A stretch of 64,000 nt of DNA from RYN-230 sp963718305. Lineage in GTDB: Bacteria > Actinomycetota > Actinomycetes > Streptosporangiales > Streptosporangiaceae. The translations under genes and the position numbers were made by a program. A model generated the notes under the pieces. That model saw only the letters and a list, made by a program, of their open reading frames with translations. It made no database searches and had not been told where the DNA came from. Every line of letters starts with the position of its first letter. Position 1 is the stretch's first letter. Below, piece after piece: positions 38,757 through 48,248 of this stretch. The stretch is taken from positions 186,001 through 250,000 of the forward strand of contig CAVQZG010000017.1 of NCBI GenBank assembly GCA_963718305.1, written 5' to 3'.

Positions 38757-41700
38757 TCATGTCACATCGTCTCCCTCACCGCCAGCATCATCTTCGCTGT
38801 TAACGGCGGCACGCGCCTCGCGGACGCCTCGCTGGAAGCTTGCGAAGCGCTGCCTGGTCACCGCGGCCGAACGGACCGGAGCAGGCTCCGCCGACTCCGC
38901 GCTGGCCCCTACGGTCCCGGGCACCAGGTTGGCCTTGGGCACGCGCTTCGGGAGACCGGACAGGGTCACCCCGCCCGACGCCGGCTTGCTGGACGCCTCG
39001 GCGGCCCGCCAGCCCTCGTCTGCGGCAGAGGCGGACCAGCCGCCCGTGTTGTTGCCGTTTTCCGGTGCGGCGGCAGCGGCAGCAGTCGCACCAGCACCAG
39101 CGTTCGGCCGGTCGGCGCTGTGCCGGCCGCGGCGGAACCAGTCCGACTCCACCGATTCAAAGATGGGCAGCCGGTTGCCCTGGCCATCCGGGCCGGCTGG
39201 CGGGACCACGACTTCGCGCCGGGGGGAACCGGGATCGCTGCCCAGGCTCCGGACCGGCCGGGTAGGCAGCCGGGGCGGCTGGCTGGCGCCGTCACCGCTG
39301 AGGGACGTGCCGAACGCCTGCGACGTGCCGTTGCTGGGCACTGAGGGCATCGGCCCGGTACTCGCCGCTGGCGGCGGTGCGGACCCAGCCGGCGTGCTGA
39401 GCGGCGGATCATCCCAGGAGGGTTTGGCCGGCGGGCTCTCCCAGGACGGGGCGTCCGGCGTAGACGAGCCGTCCTCCCAGGACGGCCCGGGCGGCGACGC
39501 CGTCGCGGGGTCATCCCAGGCCGGGGTGAGCGCCGGGAAGCCCGCCGTGGCCGCCGAATCGCCGTTCTCGGCGTGCAGCGGGGTGAAGCGCGGCGCGCGG
39601 GCCGCATTCACCGCTTCCTCCGCGGCGGTGCGGCCGCGGCGCGGACCCCACTCCCCGCCGTTGCTCCCGTTGCCCCCGTTGCCGGAGAGGGCTTCGAGGG
39701 GGGCGGCGCCGCCTGACCCGTTCCGCTCGAAGCGGCGGAGCCCGGCCGGGGTGCCACTGCCCTCGTGGGTCACCGTCTCATCGGGCAGCCAGACCAGGGC
39801 GGTCAGCCCGCCGGTCGTGGCCGGGCGCAGCCGGACCCGGATGCCGTGCCGCGCCGCCAGCCGGGCGACCACGAACAGGCCCATGCGCCGGGACACGGCC
39901 ACGTCCACCACAGGCGGGTTATCCAGCCGCCAGTTGGCGTGGGCCATCTCCTCGGCGCCCATGCCGACGCCCTGGTCACTGATGTCGAGCAGGACTCCCC
40001 CGCTGTTCAGCAGGTGCCCGGACACGGTGACCGGCGTCTCCGCGGACGAGAACGAGGTGGCGTTCTCCACCAGCTCGGCGACCAGGTGGACCACGTCGTT
40101 GACCGCCTGGCCGCGGGCCGAGATGCCGGGCTGGACGTTCATCGAGACCCGCTCGTACTGCTCGATCTCGGAGACCGCCGCACGGAGCACGTCCACCAGG
40201 GCCACCGGCTGGTTCCACCGCCGGGACACCTCATGGCCCGCGAGGACCAGCAGGTTCTCAGAGTTGCGGCGCATGCGGGTGGCCAGGTGGTCCATCTGGA
40301 ACAGGTTGGACAGCCGCTCCGGGTCCTGCTCGCCCTGCTCCAGATCATCGATCAGCCGGATCTGGCGTTCGACCAGGGATTGGCTGCGCCGGGACAGGTT
40401 CACGAACATCGCGTTGACGTTCCCGCGCAGCGCGGCCTCGTTCGCGGCCAGCCGGAGTGCTTCCCGGTGGACCTGGTCGAACGCCCGCGCGACTTCACCG
40501 ATCTCGTCGGAAGAGTCCACATCGATGGGGGCGACGTCGAAGGAGCCGCCGCCATCGGCCTCGCTCATCCGCCGGACCATTTCCGGCAGCCGGACCCCGG
40601 CCACTTCCAGGGCGCCCGCGCGCAGCCGCCGCAGCGGGCGGACCATCGACCGCCCGATGATCACGGTCAGGAACAGGGAGAGCGCGAGCACGAGCAGGAC
40701 CGCCGCGCCGACCACGATGGCCGCGGTCAGGGCCGACTTGTGCAGCGCGGCCGCACGGGAGCTGATCTGGTTATTCAGCGACTGCTCGACCGTGGTCATC
40801 TGCGAGTCGACCTGGTTCGACATAGCGCCGTACCAGTCATCCACGCTGTAGTCGACGGACTTCAGCGACCCGCCCGCCCTTTGGGCGGTCGCGATGGCCT
40901 GGGTTTCCTCGGCGTTGGCCTCGAACACGAAGGACGAGGACACGCTGTTGTTCCACACCTGGCGCTGGGCGATGCTGGCCGTGGTGTTGAACGAGGCCAG
41001 GTTGCTCGCCTGCTGGGCGATCGCCGAGTTCAGCGCAGCCAGCTCGTTCGCGCTGAGCGAGCCCTGCAGCAGGCCCGCGGAGAGGTCCGCCCGCTGCTCG
41101 GATGCCTCTTCCTTCATCCGGGACACCAGACCGAGCACCCGGATGGCCTGGCCGAGCGCCGCGTCACTGGTGCCCTGGCCGGTCACGTCGATGAGCGCGA
41201 TCAGGTCGTCGATGATCGTGGTGTATTTCGTCACCACGACCTGGGCCGCCAGCTGCGTGGTGGTTGAGTCCTGCCGGAGCGGCTTCAGGTTCGCCAGCGC
41301 GTTGAGGGCGGTCGTCGCTTCCTGCCGGGTCTGCGCCGAGAAGGACTCGTTGATCTGGCCCAGCTCAGCCTTCACCACGGCCGCGGACTGGTCGGTCAGG
41401 GCGTAGGCCTGGGTGACCACGTTCAGCTCCGGGGCCTGGACGCTGGGGGCGGATCCCCGCCCGCCCTGGGCTCCGAGCCCGATAAAACGGACGGTCGTGT
41501 CCCGCTCGTCCTCGAGCCGCTGGGCGAGGACGGTGACGTTGGCGCTGAGCGCGGCGAGCTGCTGGACCCGCCCGTCGGCGGTGGCGCTGCGCGCGTAGGA
41601 GAGAATCCCCGTGCCACCCAGCACCACAGCAGTCAGCGTGGGGATGGCGATCAGCAGGACCAGGCGGGAACGCACCCGCCAGTTCTTCAGCGCGCGGCGC

Positions 41701-41948
41701 GAGCTGGAGCCAGGCCGCCTGACCGGGCCCGGCCCGCCAGGCTCGGCCGTGTCTTCCCGGGCCTCGAGGTCGGCGGGCGCGCGGGACGCCGGGCCGGCCT
41801 CGGTAGACGGCTCTGCTGAGCCTGATTCGCCAGCCAGCCCGTTACCGGTCATCTTGCTGCGGGACCGCACAGCCTCTGCACCTCTCACCTGGCTTGTGTG
41901 GCGAGCCAGCAGGCCCGCGGTACTTGCGGCGGAACTGACATGACGCAC
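38757..41948 (-). CDS. cvnA: Conservon sensor kinase-like protein (CvnA) with nitrate/nitrite-sensing-type domain
   Basis: 1063 residues from GTG 41948; ATG 41852 (MTGNGLAGE) is an alternative start. Order: disordered N-terminus, TM1 (LVLLIAIPTLTAVVLGGTG), extracellular NIT-type helical domain (LEDERDTTVRFIGLG onward), TM2 (SALTAAIVVGAAVLLVLALS), HAMP, a helical region with DHLATRMRRNSENLLVLAG, and a HATPase domain with LVAELVENATSFS, DQGVGMG and LFVVARLAARHGI. The last 330 residues are Pro/Ser-rich. It receives the external signal for the conservon complex. Whether it phosphorylates a regulator is unclear. Confidence 0.92.
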   Translation of the reverse strand: MRHVSSAASTAGLLARHTSQVRGAEAVRSRSKMTGNGLAGESGSAEPSTEAGPASRAPADLEAREDTAEPGGPGPVRRPGSSSRRALKNWRVRSRLVLLIAIPTLTAVVLGGTGILSYARSATADGRVQQLAALSANVTVLAQRLEDERDTTVRFIGLGAQGGRGSAPSVQAPELNVVTQAYALTDQSAAVVKAELGQINESFSAQTRQEATTALNALANLKPLRQDSTTTQLAAQVVVTKYTTIIDDLIALIDVTGQGTSDAALGQAIRVLGLVSRMKEEASEQRADLSAGLLQGSLSANELAALNSAIAQQASNLASFNTTASIAQRQVWNNSVSSSFVFEANAEETQAIATAQRAGGSLKSVDYSVDDWYGAMSNQVDSQMTTVEQSLNNQISSRAAALHKSALTAAIVVGAAVLLVLALSLFLTVIIGRSMVRPLRRLRAGALEVAGVRLPEMVRRMSEADGGGSFDVAPIDVDSSDEIGEVARAFDQVHREALRLAANEAALRGNVNAMFVNLSRRSQSLVERQIRLIDDLEQGEQDPERLSNLFQMDHLATRMRRNSENLLVLAGHEVSRRWNQPVALVDVLRAAVSEIEQYERVSMNVQPGISARGQAVNDVVHLVAELVENATSFSSAETPVTVSGHLLNSGGVLLDISDQGVGMGAEEMAHANWRLDNPPVVDVAVSRRMGLFVVARLAARHGIRVRLRPATTGGLTALVWLPDETVTHEGSGTPAGLRRFERNGSGGAAPLEALSGNGGNGSNGGEWGPRRGRTAAEEAVNAARAPRFTPLHAENGDSAATAGFPALTPAWDDPATASPPGPSWEDGSSTPDAPSWESPPAKPSWDDPPLSTPAGSAPPPAASTGPMPSVPSNGTSQAFGTSLSGDGASQPPRLPTRPVRSLGSDPGSPRREVVVPPAGPDGQGNRLPIFESVESDWFRRGRHSADRPNAGAGATAAAAAAPENGNNTGGWSASAADEGWRAAEASSKPASGGVTLSGLPKRVPKANLVPGTVGASAESAEPAPVRSAAVTRQRFASFQRGVREARAAVNSEDDAGGEGDDVT

Positions 41949-42568
41949 CCCTTTCCCGGGTGACGATTCTGCAAGCCCCGCGCGCGGGCGCGGCCAAGGG
42001 CCAACCCTAACGTCTCACCATCGGCAGTGATCAATACCTTATGCCAGGAAAGAGCTGCTCTAGCGTGATGTTTGCCGGATGGCTTGACGTCAGTAGGGTA
42101 CTCTCCGGCGCTTCGCTCGTGGCTCGTTCTGTACTAACTAAGCCGGGTATGTGCGAAGTGGGCTAAGAGTACCCAGGTACGGACGGTAGAGACAGATCCT
42201 CGCAGAACCGTCATAGCGGCGCCGAACCGCCGCCGGAGGCCCTGATCGGCACTCCCGGGGCCCGGTCGCCGCACCCGGCGGTGCTGGTCGCCGCCCCGCG
42301 GGCCCACGTCAGCCTCGCCAGCGCCACCGGCCCCGCACCGCACGCCCGTATCCGGCCTCCGCCCGACCAGTGCCCCGCTCGCCGCTGGATGCAGCGGGTC
42401 AGCCGCGGCGGCGCGGCACCCATCCACCGCCGCCGGGCCGGCCATTTCCGGGCGGAACCAGGATCGGCGCGCCGGGATACCCGATTCATGCCGCTGCCGC
42501 CCGGGCCGGCCGCCACGGGGCGGTTATTCGCGCTCTGCTCTTCGGCCATACCTCCCGGCGGCCGGCCT
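41949..42568. other. Gene-free region upstream of the conservon
   Basis: About 620 bp with no convincing gene. The left third is AT-richer and should hold the conservon promoter on the minus strand. The rest is GC-rich with open frames that look like composition artefacts. Confidence 0.5.
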
Positions 42569-43750
42569 CTAGTCCGGGACCCCGAGTTCCCGCGCGATGA
42601 TCATCCGCTGGACCTCGGAGGTGCCCTCGCCGATCTCGAGCACCTTGGCATCGCGGTAGAACCGGCCGACCGGGAACTCGTTCATGAACCCGTAGCCGCC
42701 GAAGATCTGGGTGGCCTCCCGGGCGTTGTCCATCGCCGCGTTGGACGCGAGGAGTTTCGCGATGGCCGCCTGCCGCTTGACCGGCTCCCCCGCCGCCAGC
42801 CGGGCCGCCGCGTCGTACCAGGCCAGCCGCGCACTGTGGGTCCGCGCCTCCATGTCGGCGAGCTTGAACCGGATGGCCTGGTAATGGCCGAGCCGGTGGC
42901 CGAACGCCGCCCGCTCGCCGGTGTAGCGCAGGCATTCGTCCACGCAGCCCTGGGCCAGGCCGACCCCGAGGGCGGCGATCGCGATCCGGCCCTCGTCCAG
43001 GATCTCCAGGAACTGGGCGTAACCACGGCCGCGCGTACCGAGCAGATGATCCGCGGGAACCCGGCAGGAGGCGAAGGACAGTTCCCTGGTGTCCGAGGCG
43101 CACCAGCCGACCTTGGAGTATTCCGGCCCTGCGGTCAGCCCGGGGGTATCGGCCGGCACCACGATGGACGAGATCTCCCGGGGCCCGCCCGGATCACCCC
43201 CGGTGATGGCCAGCACTGTGACCAGGGAGGTGATCGTGGTCCCCGAGTTGGTGATGAACGACTTGGTCCCGTCGACGACCCACTCCGCGTCCCCGGCCCC
43301 TCCGTCGCCCTGCTCCAGCCGCGCCGTGGTCCGCATCCCGCCGGGGATGTCGGAGCCCCCGCCCGCCTCGGTCAGGCCGAACGCGGCCAGGTGCTCCCCG
43401 GAGCACAGACCGGGCAGCCAGCGGCGGCGCTGGTCGTCGGTGCCGAACCTATAGATAGGCATGGCCCCGAGGGCCACCGCGGCCTCGAGCGTGATGGCCA
43501 CCGAGGAGTCCACCCTGGCCAGTTCCTCCAGAGCCAGGCCGAACGCGAGCAAGTCGCCGTCCATGCCGCCGAACTCCGCCGGGAACGGCAGCCCGAACAG
43601 GCCGAGCTTGGCCATCCGGGCCACCAGGTCGTAGGGGAACTCGGCACGCTCGTAGTAGCCGCCGATCACCGGCCGCACCACGTCGCGGGCGAAGTCCGCC
43701 ACCGTCCGGCGCAGTTCCTCGTGCTCATCGCTGAGTGTGTAACTGATCAT
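42569..43750 (-). CDS. Acyl-CoA dehydrogenase
   Basis: 393 residues. N-terminal helices (LSDEHEELRRTVADFARDVV), FAD-binding GEHLAAFGLTEAGGGSDIPG, beta domain with WVVDGTKSFITNSGTT, and a C-terminal helical domain with IFGGYGFMNEFPVGRFYRDA and VLEIGEGTSEVQRMIIAREL, whose Glu in the EGTSE segment marks the catalytic-base region. It fits acyl-CoA or isovaleryl-CoA dehydrogenases, which oxidise acyl-CoA to enoyl-CoA and pass electrons to ETF. Monocistronic here. Chain specificity unknown. Confidence 0.95.
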   Translation of the reverse strand: MISYTLSDEHEELRRTVADFARDVVRPVIGGYYERAEFPYDLVARMAKLGLFGLPFPAEFGGMDGDLLAFGLALEELARVDSSVAITLEAAVALGAMPIYRFGTDDQRRRWLPGLCSGEHLAAFGLTEAGGGSDIPGGMRTTARLEQGDGGAGDAEWVVDGTKSFITNSGTTITSLVTVLAITGGDPGGPREISSIVVPADTPGLTAGPEYSKVGWCASDTRELSFASCRVPADHLLGTRGRGYAQFLEILDEGRIAIAALGVGLAQGCVDECLRYTGERAAFGHRLGHYQAIRFKLADMEARTHSARLAWYDAAARLAAGEPVKRQAAIAKLLASNAAMDNAREATQIFGGYGFMNEFPVGRFYRDAKVLEIGEGTSEVQRMIIARELGVPD

Positions 43751-43885
43751 GGCTGCCCCTCACCGGCCGGTGACGCCGCATGACCGCGATGTTACTGGGC
43801 GGTGGCCCGGCGGCCGGGCACCCGTGCCGTCCCGCGAACGTTAGGCTCTCGTGAACACGTCCCTGCCGCCGTCCCGGAGGACGAC

Positions 43886-44527
43886 ATGGCGACCCTGACC
43901 TGTCCTGCCTGTGCCGCTGAGGTCCAGCCGGACGATCTCATCTGCTTCACCTGCGGTGCCAACCTGCCCAGGAGCAGGTCGGCTGACGAGCCTGCCTCGC
44001 CGACCGTCATGCAGGAGTACCCGAAACGCGAGGGTGCGGCGGCCCCGCCGGCCGGGTCGGCCTGCCCGCACTGCGGGGCGGCCATCCGGGAGCCGGCGGC
44101 CGTGTTCTGCGCGGTGTGCCGCGAGCCGCTGCCGCCCCGGGCGGGCATCATCTCGCCGGTGGTGCTGCGCCTGGTCTTCCCCACCGGCAACGTGGAAGTT
44201 CCCGCGGGCACCTCGCTGGTCCTCGGCCGCGACCCGGAGGAGTCGCTGGTCGCGGCGGCCTTCGCCAGCTACGACAACGTCTCGCGGCGGCACGCCACGG
44301 TGACCGTCAGCGACACCGGCCAGGCCACGATCCGGGACGAGCACTCCACCAACGGGACCTTCGTCAACGGGGACCGGGTCCTGCCCGGTATCGAGGTCCG
44401 CCTGGTGGACGGGGACAACGTCCGCCTGGCCGCGGATGTGACCGGCGAGGTGTCCCTGCCCCGGCAGGGGATCCCCGGGGCCTACAGCCGCAACGGGCAC
44501 CGCGACCCGGCGAACCCAGCTAACTAG
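43886..44527 (+). CDS. Zinc-ribbon and FHA-domain protein
   Basis: 213 residues from ATG 43886 with GGAGG 6 bp upstream. Two zinc ribbons (CPACAAEVQPDDLICFTCG; CPHCGAAIREPAAVFCAVC) precede an FHA domain with the phosphothreonine-binding residues LVLGRD, NVSRRHATVTV and DEHSTNGTFVNG. FHA proteins read Ser/Thr kinase signals. It may be an adaptor of a membrane or secretion complex. No kinase gene is directly adjacent; a pseudokinase gene is 6 kb away. Confidence 0.92.
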   Translation: MATLTCPACAAEVQPDDLICFTCGANLPRSRSADEPASPTVMQEYPKREGAAAPPAGSACPHCGAAIREPAAVFCAVCREPLPPRAGIISPVVLRLVFPTGNVEVPAGTSLVLGRDPEESLVAAAFASYDNVSRRHATVTVSDTGQATIRDEHSTNGTFVNGDRVLPGIEVRLVDGDNVRLAADVTGEVSLPRQGIPGAYSRNGHRDPANPAN

Positions 44528-44663
44528 CCTGGCGAGCCCGCCGCGGCCGCCCCGGCCCCCGCCCCCAGCCAGCCGGTCCGGCGGCCTGGCCGGGGCTTCG
44601 TTAGGGCGCGGTTTGGGCCTATCAGGGGGCGGCGCGCCATGAGACCATCACGGGATCGGGAGC

Positions 44664-46166
44664 ATGATCGCGGAGGTGCGCATGGCCGTCGGCGAATCCA
44701 CCACCACGGCGCCGGGCCTCCGGCGGAACGCCATCGGGCTGCGCGAGGTCCTGTTCCAGAGCATCACCGACATGGCCCCCGGGGCCGCCATCGCGGCCTC
44801 GATCCCGGCCGGGGTCGCGTTCGCGGGCGGGTCCCTGCCGCTCGCCGTGATCTTCGCCCTGGTGGCCTGCCTGTTCTGCGCCTGCAGCATCGGCCTGCTG
44901 GCCCGGGAGATGCCCTCGGCCGGCTCGCTGGCCACCTACGCCGCGCGCGGCCTGCACCCGAGCGTGGGCTTCCTGGTCGCCTGGGGCTACGTGCTGGTCG
45001 GGTTCCTGATCCCGCCGCTGGTCCTGCTCCAGCTCGGCTTCACCACCGCCGCCACCATCAACGCCGAATGGTCCGGCTATCCGGCCAGCCTGTGGTGGCC
45101 ATGGGCGCTGGCCGGGGCGGTGATCGTGCTCGCGGCCGGCTTTTACGGCATCCGAACCTCGGCCCGGCTCGGGACCGTCCTCGGCGTGTTCGAGATCTCC
45201 GTCTTCCTGGTGCTCGCGGTGTTCTTCGTGGTCCATGCGGGCAGCGCCAACACCCTGAGCGTGTTCACCACCAAGTACACCCCGCCCGGCTTCCGCGGCC
45301 TGGCCGGGGTGATCGGCGGCTCGGTGTACACCATCCTGGCCTTCGGCGGGTTCGAGGGGGCCGCGCCGCTGGCCGAGGAGGCCAGGAATCCGCGGCGGAC
45401 CATCCCGCGGGCGATCCTGCTGGCCACCCTGCTGATCGGGGCGCTGTACGTCTTCACCACCTACGCCGTGGACGTCGCATACGGCCCGGCGAAGTTCATC
45501 AACTTCACCACCGGCACCGGCGCCGCATCCTGGGAGGGCATGGCCCGGTCGCTGTACGGGCTGTTCTGGTTCTTCGTCTTCTTGGCCATCGTGAACTCGA
45601 CCATCGCCAACGCCAACGCCGGGGTGAACGTGTCCAGCCGGACGGCCTACGCCATGGGCCGGATCGGCGCGTTCCCCCGCTTCCTGGCCTGGGTGCACCC
45701 GAAGCACCACTCTCCCGCCGTAGCCATCCTCACCGGCTTCGTCATCACCGTCGCGGTGACCCTCGGCCTCGGCCTGGGCTACGACCCGGTCACCGCCTTC
45801 GTGATGGTGGCCACCGCCCTGGTCATCGTGCTGGCCGCGATCTACATCCTGATGAACGCGGCCTGCATCGGCTATTTCGGCCGGGCGTCCACCCGCGGTA
45901 CCCGCCGGTTCAACCCGCTGCTGCACGTGATCATCCCGGTGCTGGGGATCGTGACCTTCGTCCCGGCCTGGCTCACCGCCGCGGGCATCAAGGTGTTCTC
46001 GTTCGTGGCCCCGCTGTCCCCGCCGTACTCCTACATGGGCCCCGGGGTGGCCGGCTTTATGGTGGTCGGCCTGATCTACCTGGTCTACCTGTACCGCAAT
46101 GACCCGCGCCGGGTGCTCGAGGTCGGGCTGGTCCACCTGGACCCGCTGGAGGAGTACGACGAATGA
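44664..46166 (+). CDS. APC-family amino-acid/amide permease
   Basis: 500 residues, with starts at 44664 or 44682. Twelve or more helices are seen, with the family segment VLFQSITDMAPGAAIAASIP, then AGSLATYAARGLHPSVGFLV, TILAFGGFEGAAPLAEEARN (consensus region 3) and PRRTIPRAILLATLLIGALY. The gene precedes a formamidase gene by 19 bp, so the substrate may be an amide, polyamine or amino acid used as nitrogen source. Confidence 0.9.
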   Translation: MIAEVRMAVGESTTTAPGLRRNAIGLREVLFQSITDMAPGAAIAASIPAGVAFAGGSLPLAVIFALVACLFCACSIGLLAREMPSAGSLATYAARGLHPSVGFLVAWGYVLVGFLIPPLVLLQLGFTTAATINAEWSGYPASLWWPWALAGAVIVLAAGFYGIRTSARLGTVLGVFEISVFLVLAVFFVVHAGSANTLSVFTTKYTPPGFRGLAGVIGGSVYTILAFGGFEGAAPLAEEARNPRRTIPRAILLATLLIGALYVFTTYAVDVAYGPAKFINFTTGTGAASWEGMARSLYGLFWFFVFLAIVNSTIANANAGVNVSSRTAYAMGRIGAFPRFLAWVHPKHHSPAVAILTGFVITVAVTLGLGLGYDPVTAFVMVATALVIVLAAIYILMNAACIGYFGRASTRGTRRFNPLLHVIIPVLGIVTFVPAWLTAAGIKVFSFVAPLSPPYSYMGPGVAGFMVVGLIYLVYLYRNDPRRVLEVGLVHLDPLEEYDE

Positions 46167-46185
46167 GGGGACCGGGAGACAGATC

Positions 46186-47202
46186 ATGAGCGACCCGCAG
46201 GTGATCAGCTTCCGGCCGTCCCCGGACCAGTACGCGTGGACGTTCGGCGGCGCCGCGCCGGTGGCCCGGGTCCGCCCGCCTGCCGTGCTCGAGCTGTTCA
46301 CCGAGGATTGCTTCGCCGGCCGGGTCCGCAGCGAGACCGACCTGGTCTCGGAGGTCTGCGAGTTCCCGTACCTGAACCCCCAGACGGGCCCGTTCTATAT
46401 CGAGGGCGCCGAGCCCGGCGACACCCTGGCCGTGCACTTCATCTCGATCGAGCCGGCCCGGGACTGGGGCGCGTCCACCACCGTGCCGCTGTTCGGCGCG
46501 CTGAGCGCCACCCACGCCACCGCGCTGCTGCACGACCCGCTCCCCGAACTGGTCTGGCTGTGGCAGTTCGACACCGCGAAAGGCCTGTGCCGGTTCACCG
46601 CCCGCCGCGGCGACTTCACGACCGACCTGCCGCTCGAGCCCATGCACGGCACGGTGGGGGTGGCTCCCGCCAACCTGGAGGTACGCAGCGCCCTGGTCCC
46701 GGACGCGTTCGGCGGCAACATGGACACCCCGGAGATGCGCGCCGGGGTCACCTGCTACCTGGGGGTGAACGTCGAGGGGGCGCTCTTCTCGCTCGGCGAC
46801 GGGCACGGCCGCCAGGGTGAGGGCGAGACCTGCGGCGTCGCGGTGGAGTGCGCGATGAACACGGTGCTGGCGGTCGACCTGATCAAGGGCCGGCCGTGCG
46901 CCTGGCCGCGGCTGGAGTCAGACACCCACCTCATGTCCGCAGGCTCGGCCCGGCCGCTGGAGGACGCCTTCCGGATCGCCGCCCTGGACCTGGTGCAGTG
47001 GCTGGCGGCCGACTACGGGCTGGATCAGCTGGACGCCTATCAGCTGGTCACGCAGACGATCGAGGCGCCGCTGGCCAACGTGTGCGACCCCAACTACACC
47101 AGCGTGGTCAAGATGGGAAAGCAGTACCTGCCCGCGGCCGACCCGATGGGGGGCGCGCATGCCCGGCTCCGCGACCTGGCCCGCGCCTACCGGGGCGGAT
47201 AG
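46186..47202 (+). CDS. Acetamidase/formamidase family protein
   Basis: 338 residues from ATG 46186. FmdA/AmdA-type landmarks: VLELFTEDCFAGRVRSETDL, NPQTGPFYIEGAEPGDTLAV, PMHGTVGVAP, FGGNMDTPEMRAGVTCYLGV, LFSLGDGHGRQGEGETCGVA, ESDTHLMSAGSARPLEDAFR. Enzymes of the family hydrolyse formamide or short amides to ammonia. It is coupled to the APC permease upstream, so the pair probably imports and deaminates an amide. Confidence 0.93.
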   Translation: MSDPQVISFRPSPDQYAWTFGGAAPVARVRPPAVLELFTEDCFAGRVRSETDLVSEVCEFPYLNPQTGPFYIEGAEPGDTLAVHFISIEPARDWGASTTVPLFGALSATHATALLHDPLPELVWLWQFDTAKGLCRFTARRGDFTTDLPLEPMHGTVGVAPANLEVRSALVPDAFGGNMDTPEMRAGVTCYLGVNVEGALFSLGDGHGRQGEGETCGVAVECAMNTVLAVDLIKGRPCAWPRLESDTHLMSAGSARPLEDAFRIAALDLVQWLAADYGLDQLDAYQLVTQTIEAPLANVCDPNYTSVVKMGKQYLPAADPMGGAHARLRDLARAYRGG

Positions 47203-47226
47203 CGGCGTCCCGCAGCAGGCGCGGGC

Positions 47227-48213
47227 CTAGCGCTCGCTGTCCAGGGCGCGCATCTGGGGGGCGTCGTACCGGGTTCCGGCGACCTGCCCGGCCGGCACGG
47301 CCGCCTCGATCGCGGCCAGCTCATCGGCGGTAAGCCGCAGGTCGAGGGCGGCGATGGCCTCCGCGAGGCGGGTCCGCCGCTTGGTCCCGATCAGCGGGAT
47401 GATGTCCTCCCCCTGGGCCGCCACCCAGGCGAACGCGAGCTGGGCGGTGCTCACCCCGCGCTGCTCCGCGATCTTCTCCAGGGCGTCCAGCAGCTCGAGG
47501 TTGCGCTCCAGGTTGCCGCCCTGGAACCGGGGGAACCGGGCCCGCGGGTCGCCCTCCGCGAGCCGGGCCGTCTCCCGGTTCAGCAGCCCGCGGGACAGGA
47601 TGCCGTACGCGGTCACGCTGATCCCCAGTTCGCGCAGCACGGGCAGGATCTCCGCCTCGATGCCCCGGCTCATCAGCGAGTACTCGATCTGCAGCGCACG
47701 GACCGGATGGACGGCGTGCGCCCGCCGGATGGTGTCCGCGCCCATCTCGGACAGGCCGAGGTGGCGTACGTACCCGGCCTCGATCATCTCCGCGATCGCG
47801 CCCACCGTGTCCTCGATCGGCACGTGCGGATCGAGGCGGGCGGGCTGATAGAGGTCGATGTAGTCGGTGCCGAGCCGGGTCAGTGAGTAGGAGAGGTAGT
47901 TCTTCACCCCCGCCGGGCTGGCGTCGTGCCCGATGAACCGGCCGGACGGGTCGCGCTGCCCGCCGAACTTGACCTGCACGAACACGCTGTCCCGGGGCAC
48001 CTCGCGCAGGACGCGGGACAGCAGCAGCTCGTTGTGCCCCATCCCGTAGAAATCGCCGGTGTCCAGCAGGGTGATCCCGGCGTCCAGCGCGGCCCGGATG
48101 GTGGCCAGGCTCTCCTCGTCGTCGGCCGCCCCGTAGATCCCGGACATGGCCATCAGGCCCAGCCCGGCCCGGGAAACTTCCGGCCCGCCCCGGCCCAGCG
48201 TGGTCATCTGCAC
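47227..48213 (-). CDS. Aldo/keto reductase without the usual active-site His
   Basis: 328 residues of TIM-barrel AKR type: LGLMAMSGIYGAADDEESLA, TLLDTGDFYGMGHNELLLSR with catalytic Asp and Tyr, VFVQVKFGGQRDP with Lys, and YIDLYQPARLDPHVPIED. In the last motif classical AKRs have YYQHR; here the His position is Ala, as in a known subgroup with the YRPARLDP signature. C-terminal PLIGTKRRTRLAEAIAAL binds NADP. Substrate unknown. Confidence 0.92.
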   Translation of the reverse strand: MQMTTLGRGGPEVSRAGLGLMAMSGIYGAADDEESLATIRAALDAGITLLDTGDFYGMGHNELLLSRVLREVPRDSVFVQVKFGGQRDPSGRFIGHDASPAGVKNYLSYSLTRLGTDYIDLYQPARLDPHVPIEDTVGAIAEMIEAGYVRHLGLSEMGADTIRRAHAVHPVRALQIEYSLMSRGIEAEILPVLRELGISVTAYGILSRGLLNRETARLAEGDPRARFPRFQGGNLERNLELLDALEKIAEQRGVSTAQLAFAWVAAQGEDIIPLIGTKRRTRLAEAIAALDLRLTADELAAIEAAVPAGQVAGTRYDAPQMRALDSER

Positions 48214-48248
48214 AGCAGCTCCTCCGGCCTCAGGTCAGGATTACAAGA

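Noticed and set aside
39765..41267. 500-codon plus-strand frame opposite the conservon sensor
   Set aside because: Antisense to a well-supported gene and without motifs.
42281..43783. 500-codon open frame on the plus strand opposite the acyl-CoA dehydrogenase
   Set aside because: It is antisense to a gene with clear family motifs and has an Arg/Gly/His-rich composition typical of GC-rich shadow frames.
44622..46301. 559-codon minus-strand frame opposite the permease
   Set aside because: Composition rich in His/Gln/Asp/Gly with no hydrophobic pattern or motif; shadow of a certain gene.
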